DNA of 11,761 bases from Gammaproteobacteria bacterium (GTDB lineage Bacteria; Pseudomonadota; Gammaproteobacteria; Xanthomonadales; Rhodanobacteraceae), in contig VBNZ01000155.1 of assembly GCA_005877675.1 (NCBI GenBank), positions 1 to 11,761 on the forward strand, read 5' to 3'. Below are positions 1 through 6,431 of the stretch, in pieces. The position numbers were made by a program, and so were the translations under genes. Within the stretch, counting starts at the first letter, position 1; the number at the start of each line of letters is the position of its first letter. A model generated the notes under the pieces. It saw only the letters and a program-made list of their open reading frames with translations, made no database searches and was not told the origin of the DNA.

Positions 1-2
1 CG

Positions 3-902
3 CTACCCCTTGTGTGGTGCGATGGCTGTAGCGATGCACAAATGCAGGATGCCGCAAAAAACGCCACCGGCCCGTCCGGTACGGTATATGTAGGCAACGT
101 CACTGCACGCATCGTGCAGGCATATAACGTTTATACCGAAACCGACGACAGCCATTATCCGTACACCCACGTCAAGATCGCCGATCCCGTGTCTGGTACG
201 TCACCCTATCAGGATGTCGGCAATTCGCTGATCGCCTTCTACTACAGCGCACCCGTCGGCTGGAGCAAAAGTTATGCCGCCGACCTCGACGGCAATGTAG
301 CTGCGTCTTCCGCGCTATTGGCAGTCAAGGCACAGGCGGCCAAAAGTACTACCGTCAGAGTGACCAACCGCTCAGGAGCAAAACCGCAAGGACTCTACAG
401 TCCTTATCCCAACTCCAATATCAACGTCTATGACATTATCAATCCGGGGGTTGGGCAAAATAATCTCACCGACTGGGCGAGCGGGTTGGCAGGCACGTTT
501 ATGAACGGATTCGGCCAAGATCTGGTGAATTTGGCGGCAACGTTCAAGCTGGCGGACCTTTCGCACGACTACAAGATCGAAATCCAGATCAACTTCAACG
601 ACGGCAGCCACATTACCTTGAAAGAAGATTTCAGCACTACCAACCCCAAGATCACTGTGGATCCAACGAGCGGTCGCGACTCGCACAACAACAACGTCCC
701 TTCAATGACTGATCCTAACGCAGGGATATCAACATACGATTTCTCTGGCCCGGGAAACCCTACTGATTATTGGAATTGGAGGAGCCAGATGGCTCTTCTC
801 GGATTTCAGATCAGCGACACCCCGTCGAGTGGCACGCACGGGTGGGCCTGCACAGTGACAGGATCAGGTCCAAGCGCAGTTTATAGCTGTCGACAATACT
901 AG
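3..902 (+). CDS. Unrecognised, probably exported protein (5' end missing)
   Basis: The reading frame is open from base 3 (Leu-Pro-Leu before the GTG at 12) to TAG at 900-902, so the true start very probably lies left of the window and the GTG is only the first start-like codon. About 299 residues are visible. Near the visible start is a Trp-Cys-Asp-Gly-Cys (CxxC) motif followed by Ser-Asp-Ala-Gln-Met, and two more cysteines lie close to the end (TWACT-like stretch and SCRQY terminus). The protein is rich in Asn, Ser, Thr, Gly and Tyr and has no membrane segment after the visible start, which fits a secreted or periplasmic protein whose signal peptide lies upstream. I do not recognise the family; CxxC-containing hypothetical proteins of Xanthomonadaceae look similar from memory. 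Codon use is visibly more A/T-rich than in the neighbouring genes, which could reflect transfer. A strong terminator follows. Confidence 0.75.
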   Translation, partial: LPLVWCDGCSDAQMQDAAKNATGPSGTVYVGNVTARIVQAYNVYTETDDSHYPYTHVKIADPVSGTSPYQDVGNSLIAFYYSAPVGWSKSYAADLDGNVAASSALLAVKAQAAKSTTVRVTNRSGAKPQGLYSPYPNSNINVYDIINPGVGQNNLTDWASGLAGTFMNGFGQDLVNLAATFKLADLSHDYKIEIQINFNDGSHITLKEDFSTTNPKITVDPTSGRDSHNNNVPSMTDPNAGISTYDFSGPGNPTDYWNWRSQMALLGFQISDTPSSGTHGWACTVTGSGPSAVYSCRQY

Positions 903-920
903 TCGCATCCACATTTCCCC

Positions 921-953
921 TAAGAGAGCCCGTTTTAACGGGCTCTCTTATTT
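921..953 (+). terminator. Rho-independent terminator after the first gene
   Basis: A perfect 12-bp stem (TAAGAGAGCCCG at 921-932 pairing with CGGGCTCTCTTA at 939-950) has a 6-nt loop TTTTAA and is followed by TTT on the plus strand. It starts 18 nt after the stop of the upstream plus-strand gene. On the minus strand the same stem lies just beyond the stop of the homoserine dehydrogenase frame, but it is followed there by GGGGAAA and not a T run, so it is a poorer terminator in that direction. It may still protect the 3' ends of both convergent transcripts. Confidence 0.85.
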
Positions 954-2002
954 CAGCGGGTACGTTTTGTTTTCGTTGACCCTACGCGTAAAGCGACACA
1001 ACGCTGCAACGCCCGTTGCAGATCGCCGAGCACGCCGGCGGCGGTGAGATCGATGCCGGCGCCGGGACCGGAGATGGTCAGCGGCGCGGCGCGATAGTAG
1101 GTGCTGTGCAGTACGAACTTGTTTTCGCACGGCGCGAGGTTGGCGAGCGCATGATCGAGCGGCACGCGCTCCGGTGCGAGGCGCGCCTTGCCGTCCGAGA
1201 AGCTCGCGCGATAAACCCAGCGTTCCTGGCGTGCCTGTGCGATCGCCGCGCGCGCACGCCAGGTTTCGTCGGCCTCAGACAGACGCTGCAAAAAGCGCGG
1301 CGCGTCCGCCTCGGCGAGCAATTCCGCATCGACCAGGGGCACGAGCTCGATATCGGCAAATTCGATGTCGTGCCCGAGCGCGCGCAGCAGGATCACGAGC
1401 TTGCGCGCGGCGTCCGCGCCGGACAGATCCGCCGCCGGATGCGGCTCGGCATAGCCTTGCGCTACCGCCGCACGCACCGCAGCCGACAGCGCTTCGCCCT
1501 GCTGCACGCGGCCGAGCACATACGACAGCGTGCCCGAGAGGACCGCCTCGACGCGCTCGACGCGATCGTTGGCAGCGGCGAGCTCGCGCGACGCCGCAAG
1601 CAGTGGCAGCTGCGCACCGACGGTCGTCGCATCGTACAAGCGTGCGCCAGACGCGGCCTGCGCTGTCACTATCGCATGCGCGAGCGTACGTGCGCCCGCC
1701 GAGGCGTGCTTGTTCGGCGTGACGATATCGATGCCGGTCGCAAGCCAATGTGGATAGTGCGCGGCGATGTCAGGGCTTGCGGTGCAGTCGAGAATGATCG
1801 CCGGCGGCGTCGGCAACTGTTCGATCGATTGCGCAAACGTGATGCCGGTGGATGGCGCCGCGCAAAGCGTCGCGACAGTCGCGGCCGCGTCGATGCCGGC
1901 CGGCGTGCTCCAGGTCTGCCGCGAATTTGCCGCGGCGACGACGTGCAGCTCGATGCCTTGCGCTGCAAGAGCAACCTGCTTCGCCGCAATCAGATCAAGC
2001 AA
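953..2002 (-). CDS. hom: Homoserine dehydrogenase, ThrA-type, lacking the N-terminal cofactor motif (possibly frameshifted)
   Basis: The enzyme reduces aspartate semialdehyde to homoserine with NAD(P)H, the branch point to threonine and methionine. The 349-residue frame aligns from memory with the dehydrogenase half of E. coli ThrA: ALLDLIAAKQ then GIELHVVAAANS near residues 16-27, LDCTAS (71-76), the VTPNKHA lysine (K98), DATTVGAQLP (124-133), VLSGTLSYVLG (154-164), GYAEP with the catalytic-type Glu (E186), DLSGADAARK (192-201) and GPGAGIDLTAAGVLGDL near the end. What is missing is the glycine-rich GxGxVG beta-turn that should lie directly before ALLDL. The only start in this frame is TTG at 2002, with no good ribosome site. 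A well-placed ATG at 2064 opens a 24-codon frame that is out of phase. There is no aspartokinase domain. I infer either a real inactivating deletion or a sequencing/assembly error. Family assignment is firm; function of this copy is doubtful. Confidence 0.85.
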   Translation of the reverse strand: MLDLIAAKQVALAAQGIELHVVAAANSRQTWSTPAGIDAAATVATLCAAPSTGITFAQSIEQLPTPPAIILDCTASPDIAAHYPHWLATGIDIVTPNKHASAGARTLAHAIVTAQAASGARLYDATTVGAQLPLLAASRELAAANDRVERVEAVLSGTLSYVLGRVQQGEALSAAVRAAVAQGYAEPHPAADLSGADAARKLVILLRALGHDIEFADIELVPLVDAELLAEADAPRFLQRLSEADETWRARAAIAQARQERWVYRASFSDGKARLAPERVPLDHALANLAPCENKFVLHSTYYRAAPLTISGPGAGIDLTAAGVLGDLQRALQRCVALRVGSTKTKRTR

Positions 2003-2064
2003 GGCGCGGGATGAAATGGAGCAAAATCCCGGCTGCTCGGCAACGCGGCGGTCGCGGTCGACAT
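1990..2064 (-). pseudogene. Out-of-frame 5' end of hom (ATG-started 24-codon frame)
   Basis: ATG at 2064-2062, with GGAT about 7 nt upstream, opens MSTATAALPSSRDFAPFHPA and then runs to TGA at 1992-1990. Its composition (Ala/Thr/Pro-rich leader) is what one expects before the first beta strand of a stand-alone homoserine dehydrogenase. The main frame resumes one register away at SRALLDL. Adding 3n+1 nt near CCCGCG/GCGCC (around 2003-2012) would join the two frames, and about 28 nt would be enough to encode a Leu-Leu-Gly-x-Gly-x-Val-Gly motif. It is therefore probably the true start of hom, separated from the rest by a deletion. Confidence 0.55.
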
Positions 2065-2076
2065 AATCTATCCAGT

Positions 2077-2100
2077 GGACGTCTAGGCGTTTAGACGTCT
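2077..2100. promoter_or_regulatory. Met-box-like operator: three tandem octamers
   Basis: Three abutting octamers read GGACGTCT (2077-2084), AGGCGTTT (2085-2092) and AGACGTCT (2093-2100), matching the enterobacterial MetJ box AGACGTCT at 7, 6 and 8 of 8 positions. The same bases also form an inverted repeat, GACGTCTA-N6-TAGACGTC (2078-2085 and 2092-2099). It lies 13 bp upstream of the ATG at 2064 and over the predicted transcription start of hom, so a bound repressor would block transcription. MetJ itself is known mainly from enterics, vibrios and relatives; in Xanthomonadales an ArsR-type regulator called SamR has been described for methionine genes, so the cognate protein is uncertain. The site is read directly; its use is inferred. 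Confidence 0.7.
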
Positions 2101-2101
2101 A

Positions 2102-2132
2102 TATATAACCATGGGCATGCGCTCCGTGTCAA
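2102..2132 (-). promoter_or_regulatory. Sigma70-type promoter for hom
   Basis: On the minus strand a perfect -35 box TTGACA (2132-2127) is followed after 18 nt by TTATAT (2108-2103), or after 19 nt by TATATA (2107-2102). Transcription would start near 2094-2096, inside the rightmost met-box-like octamer, giving a leader of about 30 nt before the ATG at 2064. The intact promoter and operator argue that the gene was in use recently. Confidence 0.65.
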
Positions 2133-2251
2133 ATCGAATCCGGCCTGATCATCGAAGACGGCGCCACGTCTGGACGCGGTCGCAGAGGCCCGCAATTGCG
2201 CCCGCGCCGGCTCTCCGCCAAGATGGACGCCACCGACCCGCCAGGCGCGCC

Positions 2252-4003
2252 ATGCACACGATCGCCTTCATCCACGATCTTGCGATCATCATGCTGATGG
2301 CCGGTGTCGTGACGGTCGTGTTTCACCTGCTGCGCCAGCCGGTCGTGCTTGGCTATATCGCTGCGGGCGTGCTGATCGGGCCGCACACGCCGCCGTACTC
2401 ACTCGTGACCGACGAGGAGACGATCCGCACGCTGGGCGAACTTGGCGTGGTGTTTCTGCTGTTCTCGCTCGGCCTCGAATTCAACGTCACGCGCCTGCGC
2501 TCGGTCGGCGCGACCGCGCTGATCGCGGCGCTGACCGGCATCGTAATGATGCTGTGGCTCGGCTACGAGGTCGGGCTCGCGTTCGGCTGGGGCACGATGG
2601 ACGCGGTGTTCCTCGGCGCGATGCTGTCGATCTCGTCGACCACGATCACGATCAAGGCGCTCGACGACCTCGGCCTGCGCCGCGAGTCTTTCGCGCAAAT
2701 GGTATTCGCGATCCTGATCGTCGAGGACGTGCTCGCGATCGGCATGATCGCGGTGCTGTCGAGCATCGCCAAGACCGGCATGGTCGACACCGGCGAAGTG
2801 CTGCGCGCGCTCGGTGCGCTTACGGTGTTCATCGTGGCCGCGCTCGTGGTCGGCATCATGACGGTGCCGCGCCTGCTCGATTTCGTCGCGCGCTTCAATC
2901 ACAACGAGATGCTGCTGGTCGGCGTGCTCGGCCTCTTGTTCGGCTTCTGTCTGCTCGTCGCGCGCTTCGGCTACAGCATCGCGCTCGGCGCGTTCATCAT
3001 CGGTGTGATCATCGCCGAGGCGCATGCGCTGCGGCGTATCGAGCATCTGATCGAGCCGATCCGCGACATGTTCAGTGCGGTGTTTTTTGTCACGATCGGC
3101 CTGATGCTCGATCCGCATGCGCTGATCGAATATGCCGGGCCGGTCGCGGCGATCACGACGATTGTGATCCTCGGCAAGGTGCTCGCACGCAGCTTCGGCG
3201 CGTTTGCCGCGGGCCAGCGCGGACGCACGTCGATGCGCATCGGCATGAGCCTTGCGCAAATAGGTGAATTCTCGTTCATCATCGCAACGCTCGGCTCGAC
3301 GCTGAAAGTGACGAGCGAATTTCTCTATCCGATCGCGGTCGCGGTCTCCGCGATCACCACCCTGCTTACGCCATACCTCATGCGCGCGGCCGATCCGCTC
3401 GCGCGCGCGCTGCGTCACGCGACACCCGCGCGCGTGCGCCGCGTGATGCGCATGTACACGAGCTGGCTGCAGAGCCTGCGCTTCTCCGGCGATCGCGCGG
3501 TAATTGCCGCGATGGTGCGGCGGATCCTGCTGCAGGCCTTCGTCAACTTCTGCCTCGTCGCGGCAATTTTCGGCGCGGGCGCCTACGCGGCAAGTTCGCG
3601 GCGGTTCGGACTGGGCGCATGGATTCCCAACCGCGCCGTCGAGAACACTGCGATCTGGAGCGCCGCACTGCTGCTGTCGCTGCCGTTCCTGATCGCGGCT
3701 TACCGCAAGCTCAAGGCGCTGGCGATGATGCTGGCCGAAGCGGGCGTGCGCGGCACGGGGCGGCGCAGCGAGCGCGTACGCCGCGTGATTGCCGAAGTGC
3801 TGCCCGCGGTGTCGACCGCGGCGATGCTGCTGCTGGTCAGCGCCTTGTCCTCATCGATCCTGCCGCCGGCGGAGCTGCTCGTCGTCGTGCTCGGCATGGG
3901 CGCGCTGATTCTCGCCCTGCTCTGGCGCACCCTGGTCAAACTGCATTCGCGCCTGCAGATCGCGCTGCTCGAGACGATCCAGTCGGAGAAAGACGCGCAT
4001 TAG
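2252..4003 (+). CDS. CPA2 family cation:proton antiporter (Kef-like, no RCK domain)
   Basis: This 583-residue inner-membrane protein belongs to the CPA2 monovalent cation:proton antiporters (KefB/KefC/GerN relatives), which exchange K+ or Na+ for protons. Residues 1-380 form the exchanger core, with many hydrophobic helices, QPVVLGYIAAGVLIGPHTP (29-47), LGELGVVFLLFSLGLEF (61-77), the unwound SISSTTIT segment (about 126-133) and the conserved acidic pair in IVEDVLAI (E158, D159). After a basic cytosolic stretch (about 400-435) there are three to four more membrane segments instead of the NAD-binding TrkA-N domain of KefB/C, so glutathione/NADH-type gating is not expected. The frame extends upstream to ATG 2111, but that region is Arg-rich and overlaps the hom promoter; ATG 2252 gives the usual family start (MHTIAFIHDLAIIMLMAGVV). 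No strong ribosome site is visible. It is divergent from hom and appears to be transcribed alone. Substrate cannot be told from sequence. Confidence 0.88.
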   Translation: MHTIAFIHDLAIIMLMAGVVTVVFHLLRQPVVLGYIAAGVLIGPHTPPYSLVTDEETIRTLGELGVVFLLFSLGLEFNVTRLRSVGATALIAALTGIVMMLWLGYEVGLAFGWGTMDAVFLGAMLSISSTTITIKALDDLGLRRESFAQMVFAILIVEDVLAIGMIAVLSSIAKTGMVDTGEVLRALGALTVFIVAALVVGIMTVPRLLDFVARFNHNEMLLVGVLGLLFGFCLLVARFGYSIALGAFIIGVIIAEAHALRRIEHLIEPIRDMFSAVFFVTIGLMLDPHALIEYAGPVAAITTIVILGKVLARSFGAFAAGQRGRTSMRIGMSLAQIGEFSFIIATLGSTLKVTSEFLYPIAVAVSAITTLLTPYLMRAADPLARALRHATPARVRRVMRMYTSWLQSLRFSGDRAVIAAMVRRILLQAFVNFCLVAAIFGAGAYAASSRRFGLGAWIPNRAVENTAIWSAALLLSLPFLIAAYRKLKALAMMLAEAGVRGTGRRSERVRRVIAEVLPAVSTAAMLLLVSALSSSILPPAELLVVVLGMGALILALLWRTLVKLHSRLQIALLETIQSEKDAH

Positions 4004-4027
4004 CGAACTTACCGGACCGTATCTTCG

Positions 4028-4180
4028 ACTCGTCATTCTCGCGACACGCGAAGCGTGAACAGCGCAGCTGGCTCGAAGGGCGAGCCCGCAGCGCAAGTCA
4101 AGCGCGATCCAGTGCCTTTGTATGCCTTTAGCATCGATAAGACGCTGGATTCCCGCCTAGAGCACGCGGGAATGACGAGC
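4028..4180. repeat. Nested inverted-repeat (REP/MITE-like) element
   Basis: Outer ends ACTCGTCATTCTCGCG (4028-4043) and CGCGGGAATGACGAGC (4165-4180) are inverted copies matching at 14 of 16 positions. Inside are further inverted pairs: GGCTCG/CGAGCC (4070-4075 and 4081-4086), ATCCAGTGCCTT/AAGACGCTGGAT (4107-4118 and 4139-4150, 10 of 12), ATGC/GCAT (4122-4125 and 4131-4134) and ATTCCCGC/GCGGGAAT (4149-4156 and 4166-4173). The GATTCCCGC...GCGGGAATGACG core resembles dispersed intergenic repeats common in Xanthomonadaceae and other proteobacteria. It begins 25 nt after the antiporter stop and carries no gene, so it could act as a transcript end or be a non-autonomous mobile unit. Confidence 0.65.
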
Positions 4181-4617
4181 CAAAGCCACTGTTGTCCAAC
4201 GCAGCACCGAGCTGTCAGTTTCCACAGCTGATTTGGAGATTTCGATTCCATTGCTGGACAGCGCGCCTCCATGCGCGCCGCCCGCAGCGCTTCCTGCTCG
4301 TTCCCGGGTTCCGTGTCCTTCGGGATGCCGTTTTCGCGTGCCCTGGGAGGTTCACGCGAGGCCTGGCACGTGCCTGTGCTAGGTAGGAAATCCTTCCTCC
4401 CGTGTTCCTTCTTCAGGATTTGCCCGCGGCGATTACAGCGGTTACGCGATGTATTTGGCGATTTTTCGTGAATTGCACCACATTTTTAACAAAACAAACC
4501 CAAGGGGCCGCGCTGAGATGTCCGCAGACGGAACCAAGATGAAATCACGATCAGAAAACTCGATCCCTTATCGGCGGCCGTCCTTGGCTGCACGGGATGG
4601 GCATGGCGATCGAATTG

Positions 4618-4670
4618 CATCCCGTATCAGCAGCCATCCATGGCCTGCACGGGATGACGGCATCCTGCCG
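4618..4670 (-). terminator. Stem-loops directly after gap (possible terminator without a T run)
   Basis: On the minus strand the gap stop is followed at once by a small hairpin, CGGCA-GGA-TGCCG (4670-4658). A larger one follows: CATCCCGT (4656-4649) pairs with ACGGGATG (4625-4618) and encloses an inner stem with one bulge (GCAGGCCAT pairing with ATGGCTGC, 4648-4640 and 4637-4630). No T tract follows either stem, so an intrinsic terminator is uncertain; the structures could protect the 3' end of the mRNA or belong to a dispersed repeat. Confidence 0.4.
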
Positions 4671-5684
4671 TTATTTCGCGTTCGCGAGCGCGAGGGTCAT
4701 GTCGAGCATGCGGTTGGAGAAACCCCACTCGTTGTCGTACCACGACAGCACTTTCACCAGCGTGCCGTCGATCACGCGCGTCTGCGTCGCGTCGTAGATC
4801 GACGACAGCGCGTTGTGATTGAAGTCGACCGAGACGAGCGGCTTGTGGTTGACGCCGAGGATGCCCTTGAGCTTGCCCTCACTGGCCTCTTTGACGACCG
4901 CGTCGATTTCCGCGTGCGTGGTCGCGCGCTTGGCGACGAAGACGAGATCGACCACCGAGACATTGATCGTCGGCACGCGCATGGCGAAGCCGTCGAGCTT
5001 GCCGTTGAGTTCTGGCAGCACCAGACCGACCGCTGCCGCCGCACCGGTCTTGGCCGGGATCTGGCTCATCGTCGCGCTGCGCGCGCGGCGCAGGTCTTTG
5101 TGGAATACGTCGGTCAGCACCTGATCGTTCGTGTAGGAGTGAATCGTGGTCATGAGGCCGTGCACGATGCCGATCTTCTCGTTGATCGCCCATGCGAGGG
5201 GCGCCAAGCAGTTGGTCGTGCACGAGGCGTTCGAGATCACTTCGTGCTTGGCGGAGAGCTTGTCGTGATTGACACCGTAGACGAAGGTGCCGTCGACGTC
5301 CTTCTCGCCCGGCGCCGAGATGATGACTTTCTTCGCGCCCGCGGCGATATGCGCGCCGGCCCTGGCCTTGGAGGTGAACAGGCCGGTGCACTCGAGCACC
5401 ACGTCGACGCCGAGATCCTTCCACGGCAACTTGCCCGGATCGCGTTCGGCGCAGACCTTGATCTTGTCGCCCTTGATGACAAGGTTGCCGCCATCAACAT
5501 GCACCGGGTACGGAAACGGGCCGTGCGCGGTGTCGTACTGCGTCAGATGCGCATTGGTTTCCGCATCGCCCAGGTCGTTGACCGCGACGATTTCTATTTC
5601 CTTGTTGCGGCCGGCTTCGTACAGCGCGCGCAGCACATTGCGGCCGATGCGGCCGTAGCCGTTGATGGCGACTTTGACGGACAT
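4671..5684 (-). CDS. gap: Glyceraldehyde-3-phosphate dehydrogenase, type I (NAD-dependent)
   Basis: This cytosolic glycolytic enzyme oxidises glyceraldehyde-3-phosphate to 1,3-bisphosphoglycerate with NAD+ and phosphate, and works as a tetramer. The 337 residues are full length. The N-terminal Rossmann fold shows INGYGRIGRN (7-16) and VAVND with Asp37, the residue that favours NAD over NADP. The catalytic cysteine is in SNASCTTNCLAP (C155) and the partner histidine is H182 in TTIHSYTNDQ. The substrate/phosphate-binding RRARSAT (199-205) and the closing WYDNEWGFSNRM are intact. ATG 5684 is chosen because AGGAG lies 10 nt upstream (5699-5695) and MSVKVAINGYG is the usual family start; the frame extending to 5756 is unlikely to be translated. 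No pgk, tkt or pyk lies next to it in the window. It is divergent from the DGPF gene. Confidence 0.97.
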   Translation of the reverse strand: MSVKVAINGYGRIGRNVLRALYEAGRNKEIEIVAVNDLGDAETNAHLTQYDTAHGPFPYPVHVDGGNLVIKGDKIKVCAERDPGKLPWKDLGVDVVLECTGLFTSKARAGAHIAAGAKKVIISAPGEKDVDGTFVYGVNHDKLSAKHEVISNASCTTNCLAPLAWAINEKIGIVHGLMTTIHSYTNDQVLTDVFHKDLRRARSATMSQIPAKTGAAAAVGLVLPELNGKLDGFAMRVPTINVSVVDLVFVAKRATTHAEIDAVVKEASEGKLKGILGVNHKPLVSVDFNHNALSSIYDATQTRVIDGTLVKVLSWYDNEWGFSNRMLDMTLALANAK

Positions 5685-5724
5685 GAGGCTTGAACTCCTG
5701 GGGACGGGGTGCGGAAAGACGCGT

Positions 5725-5730
5725 ATTTTA
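5725..5730 (-). promoter_or_regulatory. Possible -10 box for gap
   Basis: TAAAAT on the minus strand lies about 40 nt upstream of the gap start codon. No good -35 box stands at 16-18 nt; the nearest partial match is TGACGG 19 nt upstream. Weak support. Confidence 0.3.
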
Positions 5731-5823
5731 GCTGCAAACGCGGCCGAGACCGTCATCCGCGCAAGGAACTTGCTCTTGTAGCTCGATTCATCGCGCCCCT
5801 ACGAAGGCAAGCGCCGCGGCGTA

Positions 5824-5850
5824 TGTCGAAAATGCGCTTGCCCGTTCGTC
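5824..5850 (+). promoter_or_regulatory. ECF42-like promoter upstream of the DGPF gene
   Basis: TGTCGA (5824-5829) and CGTC (5847-5850) are separated by 17 nt, ending 44 nt before the ATG at 5895. From memory, group ECF42 sigma factors, which are conserved beside DGPF-protein genes, recognise TGTCGA at -35 and CG(A/T)C at -10, so both the motif and the downstream gene fit. The spacing suits an ECF promoter. No ECF sigma gene is present in the window. Confidence 0.5.
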
Positions 5851-5894
5851 GAATAATCAGACGCCGCAATCGTGCGGACCAAGGAACCCGCACC

Positions 5895-6236
5895 ATGAAA
5901 CAGTATCTGCTCAGCGTGTGCTACGCGGCCGGCAGCAAACAGCCAACGCCGGCGGCCCTGCAAAAGATCATGCGCGACGTCGGCGCCGTACAGCAGGAAA
6001 TGCAGGCGGCGGGCGCCTGGGTGTTCGGCGGCGGCCTGGACGTGCCCGGCACCGCGAAGGTCGTGCGACACAACGGCCGCAAGCCGGCAACGACCGACGG
6101 TCCCTTTATCGAAAGCAAGGAAGTGATCGGCGGCATCACGATCGTGCAGACGTCCGACCTCGACGCAGCGCTCGAGTGGGGTCGCAAACTGGCGCTGGCA
6201 ACGACGACGGCGATTGAGGTGCGCGCTTTTTTCTGA
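5895..6236 (+). CDS. YCII/DGPF-domain protein
   Basis: This small cytosolic protein has 113 residues and a single YCII-like ferredoxin-type fold (Pfam YCII/DGPF). The hallmark DGPFIESKEVIGG stands at 68-80, followed by a strand and helix (ITIVQTSDLDAALEWGRKLA). Biochemical roles of DGPF proteins are largely unknown; relatives of YciI are small dehydratase/isomerase-like enzymes, and many DGPF genes sit beside ECF42 sigma factor genes. ATG 5895 has AAGGA 9 nt upstream (5881-5885), which decides the start; the longer frame from 5709 is Arg-rich and lies in the gap upstream region. The gene stands alone, divergent from gap and convergent with the phosphatase gene, with the candidate ECF42-type promoter upstream. 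Confidence 0.9.
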   Translation: MKQYLLSVCYAAGSKQPTPAALQKIMRDVGAVQQEMQAAGAWVFGGGLDVPGTAKVVRHNGRKPATTDGPFIESKEVIGGITIVQTSDLDAALEWGRKLALATTTAIEVRAFF

Positions 6237-6431
6237 CGGACTTGGAGAATAACCACCCGGCGAACGCCGGGATCCATCTTGATCTTAATTTTGAAGGCGA
6301 AGAAAATTCGGTTCGTCCGCAGTTTGCCCTTCGAGCCATTCGCTTTGCGAATGTTCGCTTCGGCATCCGGCCTTCGCGGTCCAGCCGTTGCCGGGAAGGA
6401 CGGCAAAGAAAAGCGGGTGCTCGCGCAAACG
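6237..6431. repeat. Intergenic palindromes between convergent genes
   Basis: This 195-bp gap between the DGPF and phosphatase stops holds CCCGGCG-AA-CGCCGGG (6256-6271), a REP-like hairpin 19 nt after the DGPF stop that is followed by a T-rich stretch (6276-6292) and could end its transcript. It also holds CATTCGC-TTT-GCGAATG (6337-6353). GCCCTTCGAGCCA (6326-6338) is the exact inverse of TGGCTCGAAGGGC in the element at 4069-4081. No gene is seen here. Confidence 0.55.

Larger units (their letters stand above)
4004..4670. other. 667-bp stretch without a credible gene
   Basis: This lies between the convergent antiporter and gap genes. It holds a nested inverted-repeat element (4028-4180) and stem-loops next to gap (4618-4670). 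Between them is an A/T-richer patch at about 4440-4560 (runs such as ATTTTTCGTG, TTTTTAACAAAACAAA), unlike the surrounding coding DNA. Short open frames occur on both strands but have no ribosome sites or coding-like codon use. The 11-mer TGCACGGGATG occurs twice (4589-4599 and 4646-4656). No tRNA-like fold was seen; a small RNA cannot be excluded. Confidence 0.6.

Noticed and set aside
1016..2014. 332-codon plus-strand open frame opposite hom
   Set aside because: Arg-rich translation mirrors the high-GC antisense of a clear dehydrogenase; no family motif and no ribosome site.
2111..2251. Upstream extension of the antiporter from ATG 2111, and a frame here reading QIESGLIIED that recalls the start of FKBP-type isomerases
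   Set aside because: The extension is Arg-rich and overlaps the hom promoter. The FKBP-like stretch is only about ten residues, has no start codon, and the following residues do not match.
2399..3418. 339-codon minus-strand frame opposite the antiporter
   Set aside because: Its composition (Asp, Arg, Glu, His, Gln) is typical of the antisense of a membrane-protein gene; the plus strand clearly encodes the antiporter.
4449..5693. 414-codon plus-strand frame running from the A/T-rich patch into gap antisense
   Set aside because: Most of it is the complement of gap and is Arg/Asp/Val-rich; the first 70 codons have no ribosome site or recognisable motif.
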